From positions 1 to 64,000 of the forward strand of contig VZQC01011955.1 in assembly GCA_009823505.1 (NCBI GenBank): a stretch of DNA of 64,000 bases, in the 5' to 3' direction. This document shows, piece by piece, positions 1 through 11,337 of the stretch. The DNA comes from Rhizomys pruinosus (Eukaryota; Chordata; Mammalia; Rodentia; Spalacidae). The notes under the pieces are model-generated. The model made no database searches. It was not told the origin of the DNA and worked only from the letters and a program-made list of their open reading frames with translations. Position 1 is the stretch's first letter; each line of letters opens with the position of its first letter. The position numbers and the translations under genes were made by a program.

Positions 1-24
1 GGCTTTCCTACTTTTCTGCGTTTC

Positions 25-165
25 TTCAAATTCTTTGCTCCATCTGGAATGCCCTTCTGTTTATTTCTTTGCCAAATTTCTAAATATTGCCAATCCGTAT
101 GGCCTTGTACAAAGTCCTTTTCTCTGTGAAGTCTTCCCTGACCAGTTGGAAATGAGCATAGAACA
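25..165 (+). repeat. L2-like ancient LINE fragment
   Basis: The phrase 'ctccatctggaatgccctt' followed downstream by 'gaagtcttccctgacc' is the characteristic 3' part of mammalian L2 elements. It is degenerate and short, so the family is likely but the limits are approximate. Confidence 0.5.
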
Positions 166-185
166 CTCTTTCTTTTTGGTGGGGT

Positions 186-297
186 ATTTACTTTTTCTTA
201 TAGATATATACATGTGTGTTATTGAGGATTGAACCCAGGGCCTCAAGAATACCAGTCTAGTACTCTGCCAATGAGCTAAGGCACTCAGTCCTAGACA
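186..297 (-). repeat. ID/B4-type SINE fragment
   Basis: The antisense tRNA-derived head is readable as 'gaggattgaacccagggcc' followed by the antisense A-box region ('actctgccaatgagctaa'). This is the ID/B4 head, old and 3'-truncated. Confidence 0.6.
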
Positions 298-756
298 TGC
301 TTCCTAAAGCTTAAATTCACATCTGTTTAATTTTCATGTTCAAAGTCTACAGCGCATGGTTTTTGTATGAAATGAATGAATGAATGAATGCTCAGATCTT
401 GAATACACAGAGGGCTGAATTGTGTGTAGTGTCAGACCAAAAGATATGCTAGGAAATTCAATTTGCATATTTGTTAAACGTATATTAGGTTCAAGGACCT
501 TTGCTAAATTTATGACACAATTCTTAGAATTTTTGGTCTCTAACAAACAAATATGATTAACAAAGAAAAAAAGAGTGCACTGTCTCCAAGGAAATGAATT
601 AAAACAAATAAAAAAATGAACCTAATATGATGGATAAAATTGTGATGGTAATTGTGTTAGAGATTGCATTTAGGCAAAAAGCAATTAGATACAACAAAGG
701 GGCATCCCATTGAGTGGATGTTTGTGTTACCCCACATTTATGTTGAAGTTCTTTGG
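298..756. other. No recognised feature
   Basis: AT-rich single-copy-looking DNA. The only structure is a short (GAAT)4-5 tract near 367-389. No open frame of interest. Confidence 0.5.
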
Positions 757-965
757 CTGGAGATGTAGCTCAGTTGATAGAGCACTTGCCTACCATACAC
801 AAGGCCTTGGGTTCCATCCCCAGCACTGCATAGACCAGGCATGGGGGCGTCCAGATCTAGGGAGGTCATTATAGGAACATCGGAAGTTCAAGTCATCTTT
901 GATGACATAGCCTAGGCTACATAAGACCTTGTCTTAAAAAACAAAACAAAACACACACACACACA
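757..965 (+). repeat. B4 SINE (ID head fused to B1 tail)
   Basis: It starts with an ID-like tRNA head: A-box-like 'tagctcagttgatagagca' and B-box-like 'gggttccatccc'. It continues as degenerate B1 ('accaggcatgg', 'cctaggctacataagacc') and ends in an A-rich tail plus a short (AC)n run at 950-965. This ID-B1 order defines B4. Confidence 0.75.
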
Positions 966-2246
966 AAGGAAATCCTAACCTTCAAGATACTGGGAGGTGG
1001 AAAACTGGAGAGCTGGTCTAGATTAGTGTCCATATTAAAAGAACCCCAGATGCTCTTTAGTCAAATTCCTATCAATGGGAATCTGTTGAGACGATGACGG
1101 TGTATATAACCTGAAGAGGCCATCTCCAGAACCTGAGCTTGTTTTCAACCTGATCTCAGCTTTGTGCCTCAGTGTCATGAGCAGTACAGTTTTGATGGTA
1201 AGCACCATAGTCCATAGTACTGAACTGACAAAGAAAGGGAGCTAGAATGAGTAAAGGTAAAACAGTTCTGGATTATGGATTATGGCTATCCAAGCTGGTG
1301 CTAAGCATTGCTCTCCAGGACTCTTCACAGTGACCATGCCCTCATAGACCATTGCTCACCCTGTGGGCATCTACTGAGAAAGGACCTTGAGCTAGAGGTT
1401 AGGATTCTGCAGGTCAAAGTGACTGGCCCTTGAGGTGCTCGTAGCGTAGGAGAGAACTTGTGGTGGTACTTGGGGAGAGGAGGAGCCTGGAGTGCCTTTC
1501 AAAGAAGACCTAGCTTTGACCATAGGCTGAGAAGCAAGGGGTGGGAAGATACAGAGGAGGGGGCAGATCAGGCAGGGGACAGACTGCTTGTACTGGAATC
1601 TGATTATACCATTAGTTGTGTTATTCTGACATCACCCAGCCTACAGACTTATTCTGAAGAGCAACTAAGAAAACCCCTGAGGCTCTAGGTAGGACCTGTG
1701 CCACCCTTCCCACAAGGACTCTTCATTCCACATGCTGTGTAAGCACCTCCTGGTTGCCCTTTACCCTGGCTGCCATTCAATGCCAGGGCTGGCTAAGCAG
1801 ATGCACTTTTCCCTAAAGACTATCAAAGTTGAGTGAAGTGATTTTGCAGGTTGCTAATCACACATTTCCCAGTTGGTATTTATATTAAAGAACATATATT
1901 GAATGCCTGGAGTCTGAAATAAACAGACATTTCCTAAACATGGTATTGGATGGAATGAATGTGTGAGGGTCTTTATCCAGATGTGAGGGATTCTGAATCT
2001 GGCAGGTTGGTTCTGTGCTGGGAGGCAAAGGGACCCCTGAGAGCATTCCTCACCCGTGGCTCTGGCTATTGGAGAAGGGGGAGAGAATCTCATATATTTT
2101 CTTTCATGGAGTTCACAGGCATCCTGCCATGACAGTATCAGGCTATTTATTACAGCACTGGCTGAGCTAAATGAGCAGTGGACCTTAAGACCAGAGCGCA
2201 CACACACTTCTGCCTTCAAAGTTGCTTTGATATTGACCTTAAGATA
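966..2246. other. Apparently unique sequence, no gene seen
   Basis: About 1.3 kb without recognisable repeats or a convincing reading frame. Frames of up to 150 codons in this area run into the neighbouring B1 and show no domain. Confidence 0.4.
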
Positions 2247-2255
2247 ATGTCTATG

Positions 2256-2439
2256 ACGCCAGGCGTGGTGGTGTGGTGGCATGGTGGCGCATGCCTTTAA
2301 TCCTAGCACTTGGGAGGCAAAGGCAGGCAGATCTTTGTGAGTTCAAGGCCAGCCTGGTCTACAGAGTGAGTTCCAGGACAGCTGGGACTACAGGGAGACC
2401 CTGCCTCGAAAAAACAAACCCAAAATAAAACAAAAAAAG
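2256..2439 (+). repeat. B1 SINE with target-site duplication
   Basis: A full B1 from the 'ccaggcgtggtgg' start to the A-rich tail. The head contains an extra GTGGTG/GCATGGTGGC expansion. It is flanked by the perfect duplication ATGTCTATG (2247-2255 and 2440-2448). Confidence 0.9.
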
Positions 2440-2533
2440 ATGTCTATGTAAATTGTGTCTGCATAGATGGGTAGAAACATTAGAGATTTTGAGATTACTG
2501 GAGTTGTTTCTTGAGGGGATAGAATTGTCTTTT

Positions 2534-2765
2534 ATTGTTTTTATCAGGTTATATTTTTTAGTTTTTATGTGTATGAATGTACTGTCTGCATGTAGGTTTG
2601 TGCACCTGTGTGTTCAATGCCACAGACGTCAGAAAAGGGTGTCAGATTCCCTTGAAACTGGAGTTAAAGACGGTTCTCAGCTGCCATGTGGGAGCTGGGA
2701 CTCGAACCCCAGTCCTCTGCAAGAGCAGTCAGCTCTCTTAACTGCTAGGCCATCTCTCCAGCCCC
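2534..2765 (-). repeat. B2 SINE with target-site duplication
   Basis: Antisense B2: T-rich tail complement at the left, and the conserved head complement 'gccatctctccagcccc' at the right. The 13-bp duplication AGAATTGTCTTTT flanks it (2521-2533 and 2766-2778). It carries one copy of the internal 17-bp CCTGGAACTGGAG unit. Confidence 0.92.
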
Positions 2766-2778
2766 AGAATTGTCTTTT

Positions 2779-3806
2779 CATTTCGTGGTAGGTTCCTATT
2801 CCAAATGACATTTTTATTTCATAGCTAAGATGAAAGAATGAAATGTAAGATTAGAAAAGGTAAAAGGAAAATTTAAAAGATGGAGAAAGGAGGGAGATGG
2901 GGGAGATGACAGGAGGTGGGGAAAGATCGCTAGGAAGATAAAGGTCAACAGAAGAAAAGTGAGAAGTGGAGTGAACCTCAGGGTGGTTGTGCTGTCCGAA
3001 TGACATTAAGCAAGGCTGAAAAATAGAATCTCCATTCCAAATTTTCTCTGTGTCTCAGAAAACCATTCTGGAAGAGGTTTGTAATTACCTCGGTGCACCC
3101 TGCTGCCTATACAACCTGTACCAAGCAACAAAGCCTGGAGTCTTCTCTAATTGCTTCGCAGTGAACAAATCCTATCTCCGTAGGTAGATGTTGGCAAGAG
3201 CACTTGTATCACCTCCCAACTCTTCCACCCTTCCTTCCCCACCAGATTGAGGTAAAGAAAGCAAGAGTGGACCTCAGCAGATGCTCCTGGGTGCAGAGCA
3301 GTGGCCCAAGGTGGAGGTGGTCAGAGCTCCACCCTCTGTAATCACTCCACATGCCACCCCCCTTTGGCTGGTTCTCTGGAGCCTCGGACACAGGGAATGT
3401 TTGGCAATAGTTTTGCCTTGGGTCAGCCCTCTCATTTCCTGCCAAATTATGGCCATGTCATCTTTAAATATGAAAAGCACTTTTGGGAAGGCACCCAGAG
3501 ATAATGTATATTAATAAAAACTATCAGCTGTGATTAGCTCACTTTTGATGATACCTGCCTGTTTTTTATTTTTATTTGACCCTCTCTCTTGAGGCTCTGT
3601 GCTCCTGGGAGGGGTACAGGGCTCTTTTGTGTGCCTCTTACCATTCAGGTTTCAAACCTCCTCCCCTCCACTTCTCCCTATACCTCTGCTGGGCCTGGCT
3701 GGCCTCAGCTTTCCTGTGTGTCAGGTCAGGAGAGGATTTCCTTCCTTCAGAACTATTTCTTCTACTCTTAACTTTTGGGCCAATTCCCGGTCTTGGGGAC
3801 CTGGTT
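2779..3806. other. Unique sequence with a purine-rich patch
   Basis: 2820-2965 is strongly purine-rich (GA/GGA mixtures). The rest has no repeat or coding signal that I recognise. Confidence 0.4.
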
Positions 3807-3815
3807 CCATCCATT

Positions 3816-3966
3816 ATTTTTTTTAATATTTTTTATTTTATGTGTATCAGTGTAGCTGGAGGTATAGCTGGTTGGTTGTTAGCCACCACGTGCATGCTGG
3901 GAATCAAACCTGGGTCCTCTGCAAGAGCAGTCAGTGCTCTTAACCACTGAGCCATCTCACCAGGCC
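3816..3966 (-). repeat. B2 SINE, internally shortened
   Basis: Antisense B2 with tail complement and head ('gccatctcaccaggcccc') but missing part of the middle. It is flanked by CCATCCATT (3807-3815 and about 3968-3976). Confidence 0.85.
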
Positions 3967-3976
3967 CCCATCCATT

Positions 3977-4122
3977 TTTTTTTTTTTTGAGATGGGGTCT
4001 CCCTGTAGCCCCCGCTGTCCTGGAACTCGCTCTGTAGACCAAGCTGGCCTTGAACTCACAAAGATCCACCTGCCTCTGCCTTCTGAGTGCTAGGATTAAA
4101 AACGTGCGCCACCACGCCCCGC
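3977..4122 (-). repeat. B1 SINE
   Basis: Antisense B1 ('gagatggggtctccctgtag' to 'gccaccacgccccgc') inserted directly beside the preceding B2. The flank 'gtccattttttt' partly repeats the B2 target site. Confidence 0.88.
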
Positions 4123-4145
4123 TGCCGTCCATTTTTTTTTTATGA

Positions 4146-4353
4146 GTCTGGAGAGATGGCTCAGTTGTTAAGTATACTTCCTGCTCTTACAAATGACCTG
4201 CGTTCAGTTCCCAGTACCCACACTGGGTGACTCATAACTGCCTGTCACTCTAGCTCCAGGGGACTTGATACCTTGGGGCCTCCCAATACACACACATGTG
4301 TTGCAGTATATACACTCAAGCACACAGACTCATACATAATAAAATAAAAAAAT
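4146..4353 (+). repeat. Old B2/B3-type SINE
   Basis: 'gtctggagagatggctcag' head, diverged B-box region 'cgttcagttccc', and an A-rich AATAAAATAAA tail. It is more diverged than the other B2 copies here. Confidence 0.75.
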
Positions 4354-4419
4354 GAACAAAGTTGTTTTGAGTTAAAAAAGGATAACTCACACAATAGAGA
4401 TACCAAAAGAAGTTCTTAG

Positions 4420-4842
4420 TAAAGCTAGGCTGGTTATAGCACACACCTGTAACCTCAGCACTGGGGAGGCACAAAGGGGAGAATGACCAGACCTTGAAGG
4501 GCAGCCTGCTCTACATATTGAGAAGCTGACACAAAATAGCAAAATACATAAACATAACATTACAAATACATATATTCTGTTAAATTAGAAAAAAAGTGGA
4601 ATTTCACTTTATAATGTGCAAATGACCAATTTCAAAGTCCCTAGCTATAAGATCAGCTTCAGGGGACAAAAGCAGGTGGTTCAAGGAAAATTCCAAGTCA
4701 GCCTGGGCTAAAGTCAGAGCCCATCTAAGGAAAGAAGAACCGGACGTGGTGGCACGTACAGGATGCCCAGCACTCTGAGAGGAAGACAGGATTCCTAGGA
4801 GTTTCAGGCCAGCCCTTCACATATCAATAAAAAGAAAAGCAC
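4420..4842 (+). repeat. Degenerate B1 remnants
   Basis: Two or three old B1 pieces: 4420-4556 ('gcacacacctgtaacctcagc'), 4640-4735 (tail half) and 4738-4842 ('cggacgtggtggcacg'). Limits are approximate. Confidence 0.5.
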
Positions 4843-4913
4843 AGCCAGGGCACGCTTGCACTGTAGGAACTGGTAGAGAGCAGGGCAGGGTCTTCTGCAC
4901 AGAGCCCCTGTGC

Positions 4914-5820
4914 TCAGCTAACCCCACTGTGGCTTCTAGAGATCCATAGGCTTGCCCCAAAGGGCCCCAAGTGGCCAGTGAGGGTATTCATGGCCAGGGA
5001 GGGACTAGCTTCAGTTCTACAGGCAGCAGCAGGGTGGAAGGCTGTTGATTCAGAAAGTACAAACCAACACCAGGTCCTGGCCTGGGGTCTGCAGGGCACA
5101 GTGTGCTCCATAGACTCAGAACTGTCCTGCATCCTGCTCTGCAGTGTCATCTCTTCCTTGTAGCACTGTCTTGTCGAAGACCAAGGGTTCCATGAAGATG
5201 TCCAGGGTTGAGAGGAGCTCTTGGGGTGAGAGGTCCGCGTGAAGCTAGGATGCAACACAGGGTCTACAAATGAGTCCAAGTCATGGAGAACTTTAACCCA
5301 CACCGGCCAGCAGATTCCTCTGGGGCTGCACTGGGAGCCCCGGTTTCCCCTGAGGCTAGAGCTTCAGCTATGGCTGGGTCTGGTGTGGCACCATTTGCCC
5401 AAGACTGACCTTGGTCTGCTGCTCTTGCTGATGGGAACTTGCCAGGGAAGTCTCCACTAACATGCTCTGCTGAGCGTTATACCCAGGATCCTCCAAAGAG
5501 TGATCCAGGCTGAAGAACCCTGGCCCAGGACCGCAGTTGAGGAACGTAGCTACAACCCAGGCTCACCCGGTCTGTTTGAGAGCAACACAGACTTGACCTC
5601 TGAAGCAGATGGATAGGCCAGGGGCATCCACGTATCCTGTATACCATGAGGAGATTGTGGAGGCTCCTCAGGATGTGCTCAGGAGTATTAGCCCCGAGTT
5701 TCTTGAACCAAACCTTGATCTGCTGCTCATTCACATTGATCCTTTCTAACTGGGTTCTCTAGGTCAGGTTCTTCCAATCTTTGAAATGTTCTTCCAGCAC
5801 TTGCGCTGCTCTTGATTGTT
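4914..5820 (-). pseudogene. Degenerate homeodomain-like pseudogene fragment
   Basis: Reading the minus strand from 5820, one frame gives helix-1-like residues QVLEEHFKDWKNL, an in-frame stop (complement of 5759-5761), then RTQLERINVNEQQIKVWF. The spacing of L, F, L and the invariant W-F of recognition helix 3 fits a homeodomain, but the expected N-R-R after WF reads K-K-L. Downstream the frame is lost and short pieces remain open, for example a PQELLSTLDIFMEPL-like stretch near 5170-5215 and DLDSFVDPV near 5250. Those acidic, leucine-rich pieces resemble tails of PRD-like homeobox factors, but I cannot assign a family. Several stops and frameshifts make a working gene very unlikely. No introns or poly(A) end are visible, so processed versus unprocessed origin is undecided. 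Confidence 0.4.
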
Positions 5821-6290
5821 CTGGTTATTCTCTATTGTGATAAACACCCTGACCAAAATCAGCTTACAGTTCACAGTCCATCATCAAGAGAACTTAGTTA
5901 GGCAGGAACTCAGGGCAGGAACCTGGAGGCAGTGCTCAAACTTTCTTTTGTCCTGTTTCGTTTTTGTCTTTTTGAGGCAGGGTCTCCCTGTAGTCCCAGC
6001 TGGCCTGGAACTGCTATGGAGACCAGAGACCTGCTCCTTCTCCCAAGTGCCAAGAAAACGGATATGCCACATGCACAGCTTTGCTTTCTTATACAACCCA
6101 GGACCACTTGTCCAGGGATGGCACCGCCCACAGTGGGCTGGGCCTTCTCTTATCACTCAACAATCAAGAAAACGCTTCACAGGCCTGCTCACAGGCCCGT
6201 AGAAGAAATTCCTCAACTGAGGCTCCTTCCGCCCTGGTGTGTCAGGTTGGCAGCTGAAGCTATCCAGCACAGTTGACTTCTTGTCAACAG
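5815..6290. repeat. Rodent interspersed repeat (URR/hAT-like module), split by a B1 piece
   Basis: 'ctctattgtgataaacaccc' start and 'ggtgtgtcaggttggcagct' end are shared with the copies at about 8334-8700 and 33143-33560. An antisense B1 fragment (about 5945-6075) is embedded. I believe this is a rodent non-autonomous DNA-transposon-type repeat, but the family name is tentative. Confidence 0.55.
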
Positions 6291-6394
6291 ACAGACATCA
6301 CTATTAAACCACAACCTTTCCATTTCTTATCCCCAAGATCTCATGTTAATATTAATATTACAGCATAAAACAGCACAACTTTGAAAGTCCCACT

Positions 6395-6512
6395 CAGGAG
6401 GCAAAGGCAGGCAGATCTCTATGAGATCAAGGGCAGCCTGCTGCTCTACATAGCAAGTTCCAGGCCACTTGGGCCTACAGGAAAACCTGATCTCAAAAAG
6501 ACCAAAAGAGAA
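6395..6512 (+). repeat. B1 SINE, 5'-truncated
   Basis: 'ggaggcaaaggcaggcagat' through 'ctcaaaaagaccaaaag'. The first third of B1 is missing. Confidence 0.8.
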
Positions 6513-6559
6513 AAATTCAGACACTTAAGAGTTCAATTTCTTTTTTTTTAAGCTAATTA

Positions 6560-6810
6560 AAAAAATTTTTTTTTAATTTTATTTATTTTTGTATGTGTTT
6601 GAATGTACTGTCTGCATGTAGGTTTGTGTGCCCGTGTTGTGCAATGCTGCGGAGGTCAGAAGAGGGTCTCAGATTCCCCTGGAACTGGAGTTCTCCTGGA
6701 ATTGGAGTTACAGACAGTTCTTAGCCGCCATGTGGGTGCTGGGGATTGAACCCGGGTCCTCTGCAGGAGCAGTCAGTGTTCTTAACTGCTAGGCCATCTC
6801 TCCAGCCCCC
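6560..6810 (-). repeat. B2 SINE with target-site duplication
   Basis: Complete antisense B2 flanked by TAAGCTAATT (6550-6559 and 6811-6820). It has two copies of the internal 17-bp CCTGGAAYTGGAGTTCT unit. Confidence 0.93.
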
Positions 6811-7029
6811 TAAGCTAATTTTTTATTGAAGTTTTGTGCATTTCATCAACATTTCTCAATCAAATCTAGACCCATTCCCCTTCCTTGCCCCCCACCCCAC
6901 CAGAGCTCATGCATCATTCATTCTGTCATACATGTCTTTCATAAAATTTCTATTTCTTTTTAAAATAATCCAAAATCTCTCAGCTGTGGGCACCTGTAAA
7001 ATCCAAAATGGGTTAGGTACTATTTTTTT

Positions 7030-7266
7030 TTAATTTTATTTATTTATGTATGTGTATGAATGTACTGTCTGCATGCAGGTTTGTGCACCCGTGTTGTGAA
7101 ATGCCACGGAGGTCAGAAGAGGGTGTCAGATTCCCCTGGAACTGGAGCTCTCCTGGAATTGGAGTTTCAGACAGTTCTAGGCTGCCATGTGGGTGCTGGG
7201 GATCGAACCCAGGTCCTCTGCAAGAGTGGTTGGCGCTCTTAACCGCTAAGTGGTCTCTCCAGCCCA
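7030..7266 (-). repeat. B2 SINE
   Basis: Antisense B2 with T-rich complement at the left and the head complement 'ggtctctccagccc' at the right. It has two internal 17-bp units. It is flanked by GTTAGGTACTATTT-type motifs at about 7012 and 7268. Confidence 0.92.
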
Positions 7267-7299
7267 AGTTATGTACTATTTTTTTAAGCATTTGCTGTT

Positions 7300-7524
7300 C
7301 CTTTTTAAATTTTTTTATTTTTTACATGTATGAATGTACTGTCTGCATGTAGGTTTGTGCACCCATGTCGTGCAATGCCACAGAGGTCAAAAGAGGGTGT
7401 CAGATTCCCCTGGAACTGGAGTTAAAGACAGTTTTCATCCACCATGTGGGTGCTGGGGATCGAACCTGGGTCCTCTGCAAGAGCAGTCGGCACTCTTAAC
7501 TGCTAGGCCATCTCTCCAGCCCCG
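7300..7524 (-). repeat. B2 SINE, second insertion at the same target
   Basis: Antisense B2 with a single internal unit. It is followed by a third copy of the GTTAGGTACTATTT motif (about 7527-7540). Confidence 0.92.
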
Positions 7525-8700
7525 AGTTAGGTACTATTTTATTTCAAAAGGGAAGAACTGGGCACACGAGATAAACCAGTGTCCAGCAATGTAGCTCAGT
7601 GGGGAACATCTGGGATTTACTCGAAATCTTCTGGGCTCCAAAGGTCTTGGGCAGTGCCACTTCTCTGGCTCTGCCATCCACAGTACACACAGCTCGTCTC
7701 ACAGGCCCAGGCCAGCTCTACGCCAATCCTGCTGCTGCTCTGGGTGGCTGTCCCATGGTCCTGGCATCTCCCATATGCCAGAGTCTCTACTGAAACTGAG
7801 GCTGCACCTTCGCCAGTGGCCTCTCCTGGCTTCTCACAGTGCAAGGCCTCAGACTGTCTCTATGATCTCTTCACACCTGCAGCACCTGTACCACGTGAGA
7901 GACTCTTACACGTTACCAAATCCTACTTCCAGCTTGAGATGGAGCCTCAGGCCCCTCTGGACCACAGCTTCTGTGTGCTGACCCTGAGGAAATACTTCCC
8001 AGAAGATTTCGCCTCACTGATGCCAGGCTCTTGTTACTCACAGCTGATTTTCAGCCCCAGCTAACCAGTATCAACTGACCTACTAAAGTACAAAAGGTTT
8101 CACCTCCCAAATTCTTAATCTCACACAAATAGCCCCATAGAGTCTGATTATTCCCTCTGAAGCTTCACAAGCCAGGCCTCTTTCAGAATTCTCTTCCAAG
8201 TTCCCACAGAATAGCTCACTGAGCCCCAAGCCATTTTCCAGTTCTAAGCTCACAAAACTTCCACAATCCTCCCAGACATATATGGTCAGGTCTGTCACAG
8301 CAATACCTGATGATCCTGGTACCAACTTCTGGCCTAGTTTGCTTCTCTATTACTGTGAAAAAAATATTGACCAAAACCAGCTTGGGGAGGAAAGGGTTTA
8401 TTTTATCTTCATCTCCCAGCTTCATCTTTCTATCTGTCATCTCTCACGTCGCTCAGCACAGACCATGGAGGAACACTGTTTACTAGCTTGCTCCTCCTGC
8501 CTGTGCTTAGCCAGCTTTCTTATACAATCTAGAACCACCTGCCCAGAGGTAGTACCACCCTCAGTGGGCTGAACCTGCCCCCATCACTCAACAATCAAGA
8601 AAATGTCCCGCAGACATGGCCAAACCAAAGGAAGCAATTCCTCAGTTGAGGTGCTTTCCACACAGGCGTGTCAGTTGACAACTGAAGCTACCCAATAGTT

Positions 8701-9014
8701 TGTGCACAGTTTGTGCCTACCACTGCCTCCTCAGAGCACTGGGGGTGGGCATTTGGTACCAGGGGGTGCTGGCAGACACAGGAGGCCAGGGGAAACTTGA
8801 AAACCCGCGTTCGCTGGGGGCGGGGGTGGGGCGGTGGGTCCTGTGGGTATTTGTGTTGCTTCCCTTCGTTTGCAGACCTGGTTGCACTGGGGAGGCTGGT
8901 TTCATTTGGAGCCTTGGTTACAACACTGGAGTACCTGGGAAATTTGGGGCACTAGAAGATTTTGGAGCATTTGGGAACCTAGGAGCATGGGTCTGGCTGA
9001 AGGCACTGGGGTGC

Positions 9015-9056
<42 letters not shown>

Positions 9057-9202
9057 TGGCAACAGCACAGGGGATTCTGTGGCCTTGGCCGAGCTTCCTG
9101 CATTGCAGGGCCCGGGGACCAGAGGCCCCCACATCCCAGCGCTGCCCCCTTCTGCTACTTCTAAAGTAACTCTTAAAAGAAAGATTTTTTGGGTCTTTTT
9201 TT
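8701..9202. other. GC-rich, G-rich segment with a GT microsatellite
   Basis: Locally GC-rich (for example 8810-8835, many G runs), with a loosely repetitive 'ttggggcactagg'-like section at 8900-9010 and (GT)n at 9011-9055. No known repeat or frame recognised. Confidence 0.35.
9011..9055. repeat. (GT)n microsatellite
   Basis: About 20 GT dinucleotides, preceded by GTGC interruptions. Confidence 0.95.
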
Positions 9203-9830
9203 AAAATTGAATTTTTGTGTATTTCATAGTTTTTCAATCAATCTTAATCTCCTTTAAACCATTGACACCTTCCCACAGACCCCCTCCCCCAGAATTCATA
9301 AATTCTGTCATTCGTGTTAGGGTCTATTGTGCCGAATTACTCTCCCCAGCCATTCTTCAGTGCCAGTTCATCCTCTGAGCTCGTCAGCGGGTATCCTGAG
9401 TCCCTCTCTTAAAGAAGACCAGTTCTTTCTTACCCAACCTCAATCAGCTGCGAATATTTCTTCAGCTAAGATTGGGCTCTGCTGCCCATTTCTGCAGTTC
9501 TGTGCTGGGTTTTTGTCCAGCTGAGCTTCCATGGGTCTTCTGCATGCTGATACCAGTGCTGTAGGTTCATATGAACAGGGTCCCAGGAGCTTGTAGGATT
9601 CATTTCCTTTGGTCTTGCACCACCTCCCTGGCTCTTACAGTCTTTCTGCCCCCTCTTCCGCAATGTTCCCTGAGCCCTGGGTGAGTGAAGCTGAATATAA
9701 GCAACCTGTCCCTGGACCCATACTCTGTTGACTCCTAGTCTCCATGGTTCAGCCATTCATGCCCTCTTGAGTTCCTGGCCTCCTGGTGCATGGGGGAGCT
9801 TCCTTAATGAGAGTTAAGAGGTTAATTAAT
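9203..9830 (-). repeat. Old rodent LINE-1-like (Lx-type) 3' fragment
   Basis: It begins 'attgaatttttgtgtatttc' and runs through 'ggctcttacagtctttctgc' and 'ccctgagccctggg'. The same wording recurs in the same order at 36811-37490, so this is an interspersed repeat. Assignment to an antisense LINE-1 3' end is from general resemblance only. Confidence 0.45.
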
Positions 9831-9894
9831 GTCCTCTCGGGTCCTTGTGCTATGTTGTATGAGCCTTAGGTGTAGAGGTTGCATCGTAGACGTG

Positions 9895-10107
9895 TCGCCC
9901 AAGCTGGCCTGGAACTCACTATGTAGACCACACCAGGCTTGCCTTGAACTCAGAGAGATCCACCTGCCTCAGATGTATTTTGTTTTAATGCACACAGATG
10001 CCCTCAGAGGTATGGAATCCCCCTGGGATTGGAGTACAGGTGATTGTCAGCTGCCAAACTCAGATACTATGAAAGAGCAGTACTTGTCTTAACCACCTCT
10101 CTAGCCC
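9895..10107 (-). repeat. B1 fragment joined to an old B2 fragment
   Basis: 9895-9970 is an antisense B1 piece ('aagctggcctggaactcact', 'agatccacctgcct'). 9975-10107 is a diverged antisense B2 ending in 'cacctctctagcccc'. Confidence 0.65.
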
Positions 10108-11066
<959 letters not shown>

Positions 11067-11203
11067 AAACCAAATGGCCTCGTGGTTGATACAGCCTTGC
11101 AATCCCTGCCCTCCATAGGTGGAAGCATCAGCTGTTCAAGTCACCCTGGCTGCCCTGAGTTGAAGGCCACCCTGCTCTACAGGAGACCTTTCCAAAACCA
11201 GCA

Positions 11204-11271
11204 AGCAAGCAAGCAAGCAAGCAAGCAAACAAAACCCAGGTTTTGTTTGCTTGCTTGCTTGCTTGCTTGCT
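11204..11271. repeat. Perfect palindrome of GCAA/TTGC tetramers
   Basis: A 33-bp left arm (11204-11236), two central bases CA (11237-11238), and its exact reverse complement (11239-11271). The arms consist of GCAA repeats plus an ACAAAAC core. It would extrude as a stable hairpin. Confidence 0.93.
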
Positions 11272-11337
11272 CTCCCCACCTCCAGACTGGGGAGTTGGTT
11301 GCGGCCCTGTAGTTTCTGGGACACCCTTCCACAGACT

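Larger units (their letters stand above)
6821..8700. repeat. Long rodent-specific repeat, broken by two B2 insertions
   Basis: Pieces at 6821-7016, about 7540-8333 and 8334-8700 read as one older element once the two B2s (7030-7266, 7300-7524) are set aside: the sequence before the first B2 ('gttaggtactattt') resumes after the second. The last 370 bp match the modules at 5815-6290 and 33143-33560. An open frame of about 160 codons at 7579-8064 lies inside it and has no recognisable domain, so I treat it as chance. Confidence 0.5.

Noticed and set aside
4978..5163. Plus-strand frame over the homeobox relic
   Set aside because: Shadow of the minus-strand pseudogene; no independent support.
7579..8064. 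161-codon plus-strand open frame as a gene
   Set aside because: It lies wholly inside an interspersed rodent repeat broken by B2s. The peptide shows no domain.
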